Source: Carettochelys insculpta (taxonomy: Eukaryota > Chordata > Testudines > Carettochelyidae). From it: a stretch of DNA of 64,000 nucleotides. Shown here piece by piece: positions 24,758-37,100 of this stretch. Below the pieces are notes generated by a model. The model had not been told where the DNA came from. It saw nothing but the letters and a program-made list of their open reading frames with translations, and ran no database searches. Both the position numbers and the translations under genes were made by a program. Every line of letters starts with the position of its first letter. Within the stretch, counting starts at the first letter, position 1. The stretch spans positions 2,120,001-2,184,000 of the forward strand of contig NC_134138.1 of NCBI RefSeq assembly GCF_033958435.1. The letters run 5' to 3'.

Positions 24758-26025
24758 TTGTTGATCCAGTCGTTCCACGAAAACATGAGAGGAGCCATCC
24801 AATATGACGGCGCATTATCGGATGCTTTCAGAATCAGGAGCGGCGTCAAACAAGGATGCGTGCTTGCTCTGACCTTGTTCGGGATCTTCTTCGCACTCCT
24901 CCTGAAGCATGCCTTTGGATCTTCAACAGAGGGCATCTTGCTGCACACAAGATCTGATGGGAAACTGTTTAACCTTGCAAGGCTGAGAGCTAAGACTAAG
25001 GTGCGAGAAGTCCTCATCAGAGAGATGCTGTTCGCAGATGATGCTGCTGTAGTGTCTCACACAGAAGACCAGCTTCAAAAACTGCTGGATCAGTTCTCCA
25101 AAGCGTGCAAGGACTTTGGGCTTACCATCAGCCTAAAGAAGACAAATGTACTTGGTCAAGATGTTGCTGAATCCCCATCAATCAGCATTGACAACTATAC
25201 TTTAGAGGTCGTCCATGAGTACGTTTACCTCGGGTCCACCATCACTGACACCCTGTTGTTGGACACTGAGCTAAATAGGAGGATCGGAAAAGCGGCCACA
25301 ACTCTGTCCAGACTCAGCAAGAGAGTGTGGAATAACAACAAGCTGTACACTCACACCAAAATGCAAGTCTACAGAGCCTGCATCCTCAGCACCCTCCTTT
25401 ATGGCAGCGAGACTTGGACCCTGTATGCCCGCCAGGAAAAGAGGCTGAACGTCTTCCACTTGCGCTGCCTCAGGCGCATCCTTGGGATATCATGGAAGGA
25501 CAGTTACCAACACCGCCGTCCTCGAGCAAGCTGGAATCCCAACCATGCACACCCTCCTCAGGCAGCGTCGACTCCGCTGGCTTGGCCACGTCCACAGGAT
25601 GAATGATGGAAGGATTCCAAAAGACATCCTGTATGGTGAGCTAGCCTCTGGCAAAAGACCCCCCCCCGGACGTCCCCAGTTGCGCTACAAAGACGTCTGC
25701 AAGAGAGACCTCATGGAGGTAGACATCGAGCTGAACAACTGGGAAGAACTAGCAGACGACCGCAGCAGATGGAGGCAGGGGTTACACAAGGGCCTTCAGA
25801 AGGGCGAGATGAAGATCAGACAGCTAGCAGAGGAGAAGCGAGCGCACAGAAAGCACAATAAGGACTTGCCAGACACCCACCACATCTGCAAGAGATGCAG
25901 CAAGGACTGTCACTCTCGTGTGGGTCTTTATAGTCACAATAGACGCTGTAAATGAAGTCCTCAATTGAAAGTTTAAAGGGCGCGATCCATAGTCTGTGCA
26001 GACTGAAGGATGCCTGCCTACCTAC
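24758..26025 (+). mobile_element. LINE, 3' arm: RT C-half and zinc finger
   Basis: The plus strand resumes exactly where the inverted arm stops: LIQSFHENMRGAIQYDG, then GVKQGCVLA, then the catalytic FADDAAVV box, then SETWTLYARQEKRLNVFHL and a terminal C-x2-C...H-x4-C finger (CKRCSKDC, GLYSHNRRC) before the stop at 25953-25955. A frameshift near 25500 breaks the frame. A short 3' tail ends in GAAGGATGCC. CATTGTGCTCT at 22775-22785 and again at 26026-26036 is a perfect 11-bp target duplication enclosing both arms. Confidence 0.9.
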
Positions 26026-26859
26026 CATTGTGCTCTGCTGCTCACTTCTGTGCCTGGAGCTGAGGTGGACTCAGCTGCATAGGTGTGGTTAGTAGCTGGC
26101 CCTGAATCTCCACATTCCCAAGGACATCTCTGCCAGGGCTTATCTCCTCAGCTCCTATCAGAAAACACATTGGCTCCCTGTGTCTGGAGCAGCCAGCAGC
26201 GCCTCCCAGAGCAGGCTGCTAAGGGATCGCTGCTCTTGGAGAGGCTTGGTGCCCTCCTCCCCCCGCCCTCCATAGCTGCTAATTGTTTACTGCCTCTTCT
26301 ATTGCAGCCAAAGATTGCACAACAGGCCCCAGCTGGGGGCAGGAGAGGGTGGGGCATGGAGCTCTGGAATAGGGATGTCTCCCACTTAGGAACCAGCAGG
26401 GACTTTAGTGATTCCCCTCAGCATGTCTGACAAAGTCTGTATACTTCAGACAAAGCCTGTCTGGGGTGAAACTGCCCTAAATGGAAATAGGTCTTAAGAG
26501 CCCAGATTCTTCTGTCTGCCAGCGCTGGGGAGTAAGAGCCAGAGCCATCCCCACCTACTGTCTCAGGCCAGGGTAACCAAATAGCTGGGGGACTGTGTCC
26601 TCAGGTCCCATAGTGACCATGGAAGGAGCAAATACTGGAGCCAAGGCTCTCTGCTGGGGAGGCCCTGCTGAATCCAGGAGCATTCCAAATCCTGCTGGTA
26701 TATCAAAGGGAAAGGTTTGCCCTGGCTGAGCGGGACAGGTAACATCATGGAGCACAGGCTGTGTGTGGCTGGGAAGAAGTGCCTTCCCTGGGGGTTAGGG
26801 GTTGGAAGACCTAGCCCTGGAGGTTGAAGGGGCATTTATAGCCCTCCCTTTGGAGTATC

Positions 26860-27720
26860 AGAGGGGCAGCCATGTTATTCTGTATCTGTAAGAAGAACAA
26901 GAAGTCCTCTGGCACCTTGCAGACTAACAGTTTTTTTGTTTTTGGGTAACGGAGGTTTTTTGGAGCATAAGTTCTTGTGGGCAAAGACCCACTTCCTCAC
27001 ATGAATTGGAACAGAGATTCCAGAGGGAGGTCTAATTATGCAGGCTCATGAAGAGAAGGGAGCCCCAATCAAGAAGAAGGCCAGAGCTGACAAAGTCAAT
27101 TCAGTCAGGAAGGATGTGGCCCTCTTCCAGCTGCTGGTGTGGAGGTGTGAACGTCAAGAGAGGAGAGAATGCTTTTGTAGTTGGTCAGCCATTCCCAGTC
27201 CTTGTTCAATCCTTAGTTGATGGTGTCAGATTTGCAAATTATAGTTCTGCAGTTTCTCTTTGGAGTTTGTTTTTGAAGTGACTTTGTTGCAGGATGACTA
27301 CCTTTAAATGTGTTACTAAGTGTCCAGGGAGATTGGGGTGTTCTTCTACAGGTTTCTGTACATTACCACTCCTGATATCTGACTTGTGTCCATTTTTTCT
27401 TTTACATAGACTGTTCAGTTTGGCCAAAGTATATGGCAGTGGGGCATGGCTGGCACATGATGGCATATATTACATTAGCAGATGTGCAGGTGAAAGAGCC
27501 CCGATGGTGGTGTTGATGTGATTAGGTCCTGTGATGGTGCTACTGGTGTAGATATGTGGGCAGAGTTGGCACCAAGGTTTGTTTCAGGGATTGGTTCCTG
27601 AGCTAGAGGTACTGTGGTGTAGTGTGTAGCTACTGGTGAGATTTTGTTTCAGGTTGGCGGGTGGGGTGTAAGGCCTAGGTGCTGAGGAGGGGCTGATTGC
27701 TGGAGAATATGATTGGTGAG
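26860..27720 (-). mobile_element. Penelope-like element, 3' part
   Basis: On the minus strand, AIMCQPCPTAIYFGQT (27440-27490) is a GIY-YIG-type block. It is followed by NGHKSDIRSG, NLPGHLVTHLKVV and KNKLQRETAEL, the same order as in the copies at 4080-4850 and 47267-48235. The 3' tail ends near 26860 with the antisense of the AACATGGCTGCCCCTCTGA word. The copy is 5' truncated and its hammerhead-like core is decayed. Confidence 0.7.
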
Positions 27721-28131
27721 TGTGGAGAACTGCAGATCAGCTTGCCTTTTGTAGGGCATGGAGCATCATTCACTTGGGACAGAGAAAGAGCAGTGCTGGG
27801 AGACTGCCTGGCTCGGGCCTAGGAATGTGAGATCTCTTCTTGTTTTCTCTGCTTAGCAGGGCGTCTGCCTCCTGACCTCTCCCTCCCCTCCTCAACTCTG
27901 TACTGGGTTATCACTGCCTGCCAGTCTACCCAAACCCATTTCAAGCTGCCGGGCTGACCTCTGAGCACAGTGGTGGGCTGCCCAGGAGTCAGGGCTGTTT
28001 TTGTCTCATCTGCAGACTTGCTATGCTGCATTTGGGAGGGCAGCTGATAGAGCCTGTCTCTTTGTGCTAGGCAGTACCAGCTTTGCTGCAGTCGTTGCAC
28101 TGACCATTGCTCTGGAGCCAAAGGTGGGACG
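27721..28131. other. Sequence just upstream of the MAF1 start
   Basis: The region holds no gene of its own. A pyrimidine tract ending in TGCTAGGCAG (about 28063-28072) is a plausible splice acceptor for a 5' UTR exon piece directly ahead of the MAF1 ATG. A second AG lies at about 28090. Confidence 0.4.
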
Positions 28132-31100
28132 ATGAAGCTCTTAGAGAACTCAAGTTTTGAAGCAATAAACTCTCAGCTGACAGTGGAGACGGGAGATGCT
28201 CACATCATTGGCAGGTGAGTGTTGTCAAAGCTTCCTTCCACGTTTTCCCAGGGACTGGAGCCAGAAGGTCCCTAAGACAGGCCGTACAAGCTTGAGTGCT
28301 CTGGCAGTGCTGTGCGAGCTGCTCGGCTGGGGAGCACCCAGGTGGAACACTTAAAGCTGGCGTGGCCAATGTACCAGCAGAATGTTGAATGGGTGCTGGC
28401 CAGGTAGTTGCTGCTAACATATATGTGGGGTGGAATGAACTTCATAGACTTTACAGACCTCTTTGCCTCCACCCAGCTGCCTGTGACGTTCCAACCTACC
28501 ATGGGCATTGGAGTCAATTGCCGAGGGTGGTTGTAGAATCTCCATAGTTGGAAATGTAGAAGAACAAGCTAAATGGTGCTTGGCCCTGCTCTGAGGGCAG
28601 AGGGCTGAACTTGACGACCTCTAAAGGCCCTTCCAGTTGTTTGGTTCTGTGGGGTTTGGAGTCTCCTGTGCTGCGCGGTGTGCTCCTGCATAGCACATAC
28701 AGCTCAGCTTTCTGCTTCCAGCCTCCCCGCAGTTACCCTGGGTGCCGTTGCCTTAACGCCTGTCTACAGTCCCTCCCGCCCAGCAGAGCTGTTCCTGCTC
28801 TGAACGGCTGCACGGGGGAGTGGGATGAGAAGGGGAGAGAGTCAGGCTGTGTGCACAGATACTCACAGGCCCCACCTTGCACATGCCACGCAGCAGCGGG
28901 GCAGAGCGTGCCGTCTCAGGCAGACTTGGGAACAAAAGGTGCCACTGTGCTCCCTGGACTGTGGCTGATGCTCATCCTTATTAATATTTATTTATACTTA
29001 TTATTTCTACCCTTGGCATGTCCGCCTGCCTCAGTGTCGCTGTTTGCCTGGGAGGTCCTGCTCCTGTCGGAGGGCAGCTGGGAAGGGAGAAGGGTTTGAG
29101 AGAGGGACCTGCAGGCAGGGCTCGCCCAGCTGTTGCTCTCCAGGCATGTTTACAGGCGTCCTAGCAGAGTGATGTGTGACTCTTGGCTGGGCCTCTCCAA
29201 GGCCCCGGAGCTGAGGACTCACTGGCCATTGGATCAGCAGAGGCCAGCCTGAGCGCCTGCACTCGAGCACCTGGATGGCTCCTTTCTGAGACCCATGTAT
29301 CTGACAGAGCTGGGGTGGGGACGGCAGGTCAGAGGTGCTGGTCCAGCTCCCATCCAAGCTTACGAGCAATGTCCTGGTTTCCAGGTGCTTACAGTCGGGT
29401 GGGGGGGTTTCAGTGAGGGGGTGTGGCTAGGGCAGCGCTTGTAGGCTCCCAGGCTCTGGTGCTCATGCTGTCACTGGCCCCGTGCACTTCCTCTCTGAAT
29501 CTGTCCAGTGAGCGGGGCACCACACTTAGCCTCAGCCTGGTCCCTCTCTGCTGTGAAGAGCCATCTGCTCTCTAGGCCTGACTGAGCCGGGGGGATGGAG
29601 CCAGTCAGCTAATAACTCCCATTCTACTTGGGCAGCTGAGATGGTGGATGGACCAACCTGTGCTTGTCACACCCCGGTCAGCCATGGAGCAAGGTGGGAG
29701 GAGGTGATGGCAGTTTCCTTGGCTGAGCAAAGCTCATCCTGACAGCAGCCTAGGACATCTCGGTAATAGGTGTCTCCCTTGTAGTTTGCTGGGACAGAGC
29801 ATTAGAGCAGCCGGGCCACAGCTCTGTGTAGGCTTCCAGCGTCAGTGCTGTGTGCCCAGGGGGTCAGCTAGGGGACAGGAGTCTGTCCCTCCCCCACAGC
29901 TAGCAGGCCTCTGACGATGACATGGCCCTGTGTTTGCCGGGCCCCTCATGTCCTGTCTGCAAGCCTGGGCAGCACACGTCCTGTTCACGCCCACTCCCAG
30001 TGTCTGGAGCCCCACCAGTGCCTGGGTGTAGCCTCTAACTGGAGGCTGCAGACTCCCAGCTCCTGCTCTAGTGACAGCTGGCAGTGTGTGCAGCTCACTC
30101 CTCCTTTGGGTAGCTCATTCGCAGGGCAGCCAGGAGCGGGGTCTCCCCAGGATTTCTAGGGGGCCTATAGAAATGTGTCCATGAACAGGTGACATGAGGT
30201 GTGTGTGTCTAGCAGCTCCCACCCTGCTTGAGCCCAGACAGCCCAGAAGTGATGAGAATCAGAGGTGAAACTGACTGGCTTCTTGTTAAACAGGAGAAAA
30301 AGGAAAAAGGAGGGGGGTGGGCTCATTGCCAGATCATGTGACGTGTGACTGCTCTCGGTGTTGGTGGCCCAGGCAGCTGCGTGTCTGCACAACTGCTACA
30401 ACAGCACAGCTAGAGTGCTGCAGCTGTACCACGGCATAGCCACTGTGCTGTCCTTAATCCACCTCTGACAGGCAGGCGCTGGCTTGGTCAGCGCAAGAAT
30501 TCCTCTGTGTTTCGGGGCTAGGCCGCCCTAACTGCTGCACGTTGGCCCTGTGCAGTGTCGCTGAGCTGATCGAATTTTTAAGTGTGGGTCTGGCCCTGGA
30601 CTGGTTTCTGAGCAGACCGTGGCTTGCTAATTCCTCTGAGTGGGGGATAAGAGCCAGCAGCATCTCCTTGGGTGGCAGATCCTGTCCTTTCTGTGCCATG
30701 GTGTCACCCAGGTGCTCCTGCTGCTCCAAAGAGCTCAGCGGCCTCTTGAGTCCGCCAGGATGTCAGCAGGCAGCAGAGGTCGGTCTGTCTTTCCTTTTGC
30801 CCTCGGAGCAGATGGCTGCTTCTGTAGTGCTCCAGCATCAGCTGGCCAGGGACTAAGACCAAATGCTCTCCAAGGGCTGCTAGAGCCACTGCCAAGCCAG
30901 CTCCCTCCTCTGCCTCCCAGGCTTGTATCTGTTCTCCTCCCCAGGCGGCCCTGGGGACTTTTTTCACCCAGGGCCCTTCTGAGAAAACAGGTGGGCCCCG
31001 CAGTACCGGTCTCCTTGGGATTCCACCTTACCACCCATCCAAAAGCTCCCTCAGGAGGGCTTTTCAGCCGCAGCTGGAGTGTCCCTGCCTAGCACATCTG

Positions 31101-34100
31101 CCTTGCTGCACCTGGAATTGACCAGTGCCTGGTTTGCTGTTGTCCTTGCACTGGGGCAGTATTGGCTAGTTGCCAGCGCAGAGAGTCTGAGAGTAGTGGA
31201 AAGTGTGTGCTGGGGGGCTTCAGTCCTGGTGCAGTGTGGCCATTAAACCATTTCCAGCACTGGCTCAGGAATTCTTTTCTCACAACCGTACTGGCAGTCA
31301 TTGAACTTCCTGGTGTGGACAGAACCTAGTGTGGGTCAGGGTGCTGCCTTGGTCAGCTGGGCTTCTGCCCCTCTGTGCCCCAGGTGGGGTGCTCTGCGGT
31401 TGTGCATAGGACCTCATTAGAACAGTTTGTGGGCATGGTCCGTGTCTCATTGCCTGGCGAAGTTTGGCTGGGTCCTGTGCGGCATCCCTCTCCTCTTGCC
31501 CCTTCTGCAGCATGCCTGGATGGTCACATGTGAGTTAAGGCTGTTGAGCAAATAAAAAGACCACTCACATTGTTAAAAAATTGTTTGTTTTTCCACATTT
31601 TTCAAATACATTGATTGTTGGTTAAAACAGAGAATACACGGTGTACAGTGCTAATTTTGTGTTTTTGGTTACATCTGTTTACACTGAAAAGATAAAGTAG
31701 TAATTTTCAGTTTACCTCATGCGAGTGTAACACTGACAGACCCCAGTCATCTGCGGGCAGAATCGAACCTTGGACCTCTGGAGCTTAGTGTGTAAACATC
31801 TACCACATGAGCCTCTAGCCTGCTGGTTAGTAGCACCCAGGCTTATTATTTTCTCTGTAAGTGGTCTCAGTGCCGCTACCTGGTACCATTCAACGCACCC
31901 AGAAGGTGTGTGGGTTACACAAGCACCGTATCGGAGGGGTAGCCGTGTTAGTCTGGATCTGTAACAGCAACGAAGGGTCCTGTGGCACCTTATAGACTAA
32001 CAGAAAAGTTTTGAGCATGAGCTTTCGAGCTTTCACATCTGATGAAGTGAGTCTGTGCTCATGAAAGCTCACGCTCAGAACTTTTCTGTTAGTCTATAAG
32101 GTGCCACAGGACCCTTCGTTGCTGTTACAAGTACCGTAGTGCAGTCTCTTGTGTGAAAGATGAACTTACAAATATAGAATTGTGGGCAAAAAAGGAAAAA
32201 CAAACACCTGCATTCAAAAACAAAACAGTGTGCAGCTGTAGAGCCTACAAGCCCAAGCAGCCCTTCCCTTGTCCAGCCAATTGCTCAAACAAGTTTGTTT
32301 ACATTTGCAGAGGATAAAGCTGCTCACTTCTTGTTTTACAATGTCGTCTGCAAGCGAGAACAGGTATTTACATGGCACTTTTGTAGCCAGCATCACAAGA
32401 TATTTACACACCAGATCTGCTGAACTTTCGTATGCCCCTTCAGCCGTTGGCCACCATTCCAGAGGATGTATGTTCTTCCCCGCAGGGGAAGCCTTTTTTT
32501 TAAACAAAAGGGTAAATTACATTTCTGGCTGAACTCCTTGAGGGAGAACTATATATCTGCTGCTGTTGTACCCACATTCTGCCATGTATTTGACATGAGA
32601 ACAGTCTCAGGTGATGATCCAGCTTGTCATTGATTTAAGAACACTTTCACTACAGATCAGACAAAACACAAAGCATGTGAGATTTCTAAAACAAGCTGCA
32701 GTGCTCAGCCCAAGGTGCAGGTACCTGAAGTGCCACCCAGAATCTGAGGGGTGAGGTATTCAGCAGCTTTCTGAAGTTTTAAGAGCAGTGCCCTCATGTG
32801 GAAGCTACAGAGCTCAAACCACCAGAAAAGGAAAGTCAGCCTTGTGCTGGTGGTCCCTGACTCGGTTCATGAGAGTGAAAATGAGCATCTGCGCTTCTCG
32901 GTGTTGTCAGCAGCTTGGATGCATGTTCTCTGAAATGGGGCTTGAAGCATGAAGGGACCGATGAATCTTTAACACATCTGGGCCACGTCTACACGTGAAG
33001 CCAACATCGAAATAGCTTATTTCGATGAGTAACGTCTACACGTCCTCCAGGGCTGGCAACGTCGATGTTCAACTTCGACGTTGCGCAGCACCACATCGAA
33101 ATAGGCGCTGCGAGGGAACGTCTACACGCCAAAGTAGCACACATCGAAATAAGGGTGCCAGGCACAGCTGCAGACAGGGTCACAGGGCGGACTCAACAGC
33201 AAGCCGCTCCCTTAAAGGGCCCCTCCCAGACACAGTTGCACTAAACAACACAAGATACACAGAGCCGACAACTGGTTGCAGACCCTGTGCCTGCAGCATG
33301 GATCCCCAGCTGCCGCAGCAGCAGCCAGAAGCCCTGGGCTAAGGGCTGCTGCCCACGGTGACCATAGATCCCCGCAGGGGCTGGAGAGAGAGCGTCTCTC
33401 AACCCCTCAGCTGATGGCCGCCATGGCGGACCCCGCAATTTCGAAGTTGCGGGACGCGCAATGACTACACGGTCCCTACTTCGACGTTGAACGTTGAAGT
33501 AGGGCGCTATTCCTATCCCCTCATGGGGTTAGCGACTTCGACGTCTCGCCGCCTAACGTCGAAGTTAACTTCGAAATAGCGCCCGACGCGTGTAGCCGTG
33601 ACGGGCGCTATTTCGAAGTTAGTGCCGCTACTTCGAAGTAGCGTGCACGTGTAGACATGGCTCTGGTGTGTAATTATCCTGCAGCACTAACTACAGCATG
33701 TGAGGCTGCCCATTTCTTGTTTACAATATCCTCTGGATCTCCTGTCAATGTAACCTGGCTTGTTTGCCTGAGCGATTGGCTGGACAAGAAGTAGGACAGA
33801 GGTTTGTAGGCTCTGGTTTTTGAGTGCAGCTAGGTAATTATAAAAACAAACAAAACCCTCTATATTTGTAAGTTACACTTCCATGAGAAAGAGATTGTAT
33901 GTACTACAATACTTGCACAAGGTGAACTGCAGAATACTGTTATCACTTTTTGCCATCAAAATATTTGTAATGAAAATAATGTGAAGTGAGCACTGAGCAC
34001 TTTGTAGTCTGTATTGTGACTGAAATCAATGCATGCACTTGAACACACAAAAGAATGTTCAAATGTAGTTAATGAATTTCAACTGGCAGCCTGTGTAACA

Positions 34101-37100
34101 GTGCAGTTAGAACTGTGATTTATCAAGATTACTTGAAGGGAATTATGTGAAATATCTGTGATGAATCTACAGCCCTAGTTAAAGTCTCTCTGAAGTGGCA
34201 GCCTCTGCAGCCCTGGATGGAACCAGGATGGACTGATGCGGAGCATTAGGGCTGTGTCTACACTTGCCCTGTACTTGGAAGGGGGTCTGGTAATCAGGCT
34301 AATGAGAGATTACTAATGAAGTGCTGCGACAAATATGCAGCATTTCATTAGGCTGATGCTCCCCCACAGCAACTTGGAAGTGTCAAACGTAGAAGTGCCG
34401 GCATGCTGTGTAGCTGCAGGCGCTTCGAAGTGCCTTTACTCCCCAAAGTCTCCCTTCGAAGTACAGGGCAAGTGTAGCTATAGCCTAGGAGATTTCCAAG
34501 ACTCCTGTGTCTGTGCTGGAAGTGCTTCGGCTCCTCTTGGCCTGTCCCTGCTCGGTGCCAGTGCTGTGAGTGACGATCTCTTTGTGTACTGGGGCCAGGT
34601 GCCCAGCACTGGTCCCCTGCCTTTCCCTTACCATGCTTGCTCCGAGGAGAGGTGTGGGCCCAGAGTCCTTGCCCTGCTTCACGCAGTGTTGTCTCTTTGC
34701 AGAATTGAGAGTTACTCCTGTAAGATGGCGGGTGATGACAAGCATATGTTCAAGCAGTTCTGCCAAGAGGGCCAGCCTCATGTTCTTGAAGCACTCTCAC
34801 CGCCACAAACCGCAGGAATCAGCCCCAGCAGGTAGGCCAGGCTGGGCTGGGGACTGGGCAGCATGTGACTTTTGCAGGGAGTTGCTGGGAGGCCCTGCAA
34901 AAGAGGTAGCAAGGGGCTAGGGCAGAAGCCCCCTTTCAGACATGTGGTGTGGCCCCAAGATGGCCCAGGCATTGCAGCTGATCTTGTCCCACTATGGACG
35001 GGCAGCCTGGAGCTAGCGCTCCCTGTTCCTGAGCTTCAGAGGCTGAGGTGCAGCGGTGTGCGTGGGGCCTATGGTCTCCCAGGTCCCCCCTCTGTGCAGG
35101 TAGAATGTGCAGCTTGGCATGCTGAGCACCTTGAGTGCCCCTGGGTTGTGGTGGGTCTAAGTGCACATTCGGCTCAGGCCGTCTGGGAAGTGCCTCGACC
35201 ACATGCTGTCCTGAGGGGTGCAGGGTGACCTGAGGATGTCCCTGGGGCCAAAGCTGATGAGCTGTTCCTGATGGATTCCTGTCCCTGGGAGTGGAGGGGC
35301 ACTGCTGGCAACTGCCTCCTGTGGGTGGCTGGCAGGCAGGCAGGCGCTGCCCACCAGCTGTCTTGTGTTGACAGGCTCAGTAAGAGTCAGAGCAGGGATG
35401 AAGAGGGGCCCCTAAATGACAAGTGCAGCCGCAAGACCCTCTTCTACCTGATCGCTACGCTCAATGAGTCCTTCCGGCCCGACTACGACTTCAGTGCTGC
35501 CAAGAGCCACGAGTTCAGCAGGGAGCCGAGCCTCAACTGGGTACGGGTGGGAGCACTAGCACAGCCAGGCTCCCTCAGAGGTAGCCTGGGGGCAGAGGGC
35601 TCCTGGTGGTGGAGTGTGGCAGAGTTGGGGGTCTTGCCTGTCCCGCCCCTTCTCAGACCAGCTGAAAAGGGCCTCCCTCCAGCTCAGTATGTTGGGGGGG
35701 CCCCCAGGGACCCACCCGGGGGTTTAGATCTCTGATGTCCACCCACTGTGAGGGGGGCTGCAGCCCAGCTCTTCCCCATGAGATGCTCTGCCATCTCTTA
35801 TGTGACACCTTCCCCTTCTGCTCCCTCTGCCCCGGAGTGAAGTTCTGCCTGTCCTGTGCGGCTTGCAGGGACGGGCCCACCGACCGTCACCGCCGAGTCT
35901 GAGCACTGCCCATGTAAAATCAGCAGCTCTGTGACCTCAGCCATTTTCCTGGGAGGGTGCCTGAGGGGTTTGACTTCCTGGGCTGTGCTGGCTCAGCTAG
36001 ACTGGTCTGTTCCCTGGTAGTAGGGTTGTCCGTGGGGATGGGGGCCTGGCATGGCATTGCTGTTGGTTGGGTAGAAGTGGGGGCTGAGTTAGACTTTTCC
36101 AGTGGCTTGAGACCCTCTTGCTCTATGGTTTACCCTACCTGCCCAGCCCCTCCTCCCCGCTGCCCCGAGAAGTGGGTAATGCTTTACCCTGACAGAGCAA
36201 AGAGCTCCCAGAGTGCTCCTGGGCACTGAGCCGGCTGCGTCTGCTGGTGAGAGGTGGGGTAGTGTGCCCTGTTCCCAGACAGCTTCAGGGGAGCCAAGCG
36301 CAGCTCCTTGTAATCTGATGTATGATGGGACTTGTGGCAGCAGCAGGCCCCCCGCTGCTCCTGTTGCCCCACAGTGTGTTCCTGCATCTTCTCCTGCTTC
36401 TCCCGAGGTTTTCTCTGTGCCCAACGCGGGTGCCCGTTGCCCAGCATCCGTCTGGCGTCCTTGCCTGTATTCTGGATTTGGTGCTGCTTCCCCTCCTCCT
36501 GCCCCCTGGCCTCCCAGTGACACTTGACTTTCGTGGAAAGTGCTGTGTGACTACCAATTGCTTTGCCTGGTCTGATGTTACCTTCCAGCAGGTGCCCTGG
36601 GAAGCAATGGATCCTTCCCATTGGAAGAGAGAGGCCTCAGGGCCTGCCAGTGTCCCAGCCTTCCCCTCCAGACTCTCTGGACATGCCCACCTGGCCCCTG
36701 GGGTGCAGTGGAGTTGGGCCCTGTCCCAGGCATGGCAGAGCCCCTGTGCAGGGATGCTTTGCTCCTCTCTGGAAAGCTCAGGGTCCTGACAGGTGCGTGT
36801 CGTGGTCTCCTCCAGGTGGTGAATGCTGTGAATTGCAGCCTCTTCTCAGCAGTCCGGGAGGACTTCAACGCCCTGAAGCCTCACTTGTGGGATGCTGTGG
36901 ATGAAGAGATCTGTCTCTCAGAGTGTGACATTTACAGGTCTGTCCCACTAGACATAGGGCAGCCCCAGGCCCTGCAGTGGCCCGGCCATGTGCCACTGGG
37001 GAATACGGAACAGGGGCTGTCTTCAAGGCTGGGTGTGCGTAGCGTGGCTGATCCTGGGGAACAGCTTGCCGGTGCTGGCATGGCTGCAGGGGCACCATTG

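Noticed and set aside
24758..24815. Start of the 543-codon minus-strand frame (MRRHIGWLLSCFRG)
   Set aside because: These codons are antisense readthrough of the sense arm. The LINE protein itself begins after the arm junction near 24757.
31740..31918. tRNA gene
   Set aside because: Only A- and B-box-like words are present. Acceptor and anticodon stems could not be drawn, and the surrounding sequence looks like a dispersed repeat.
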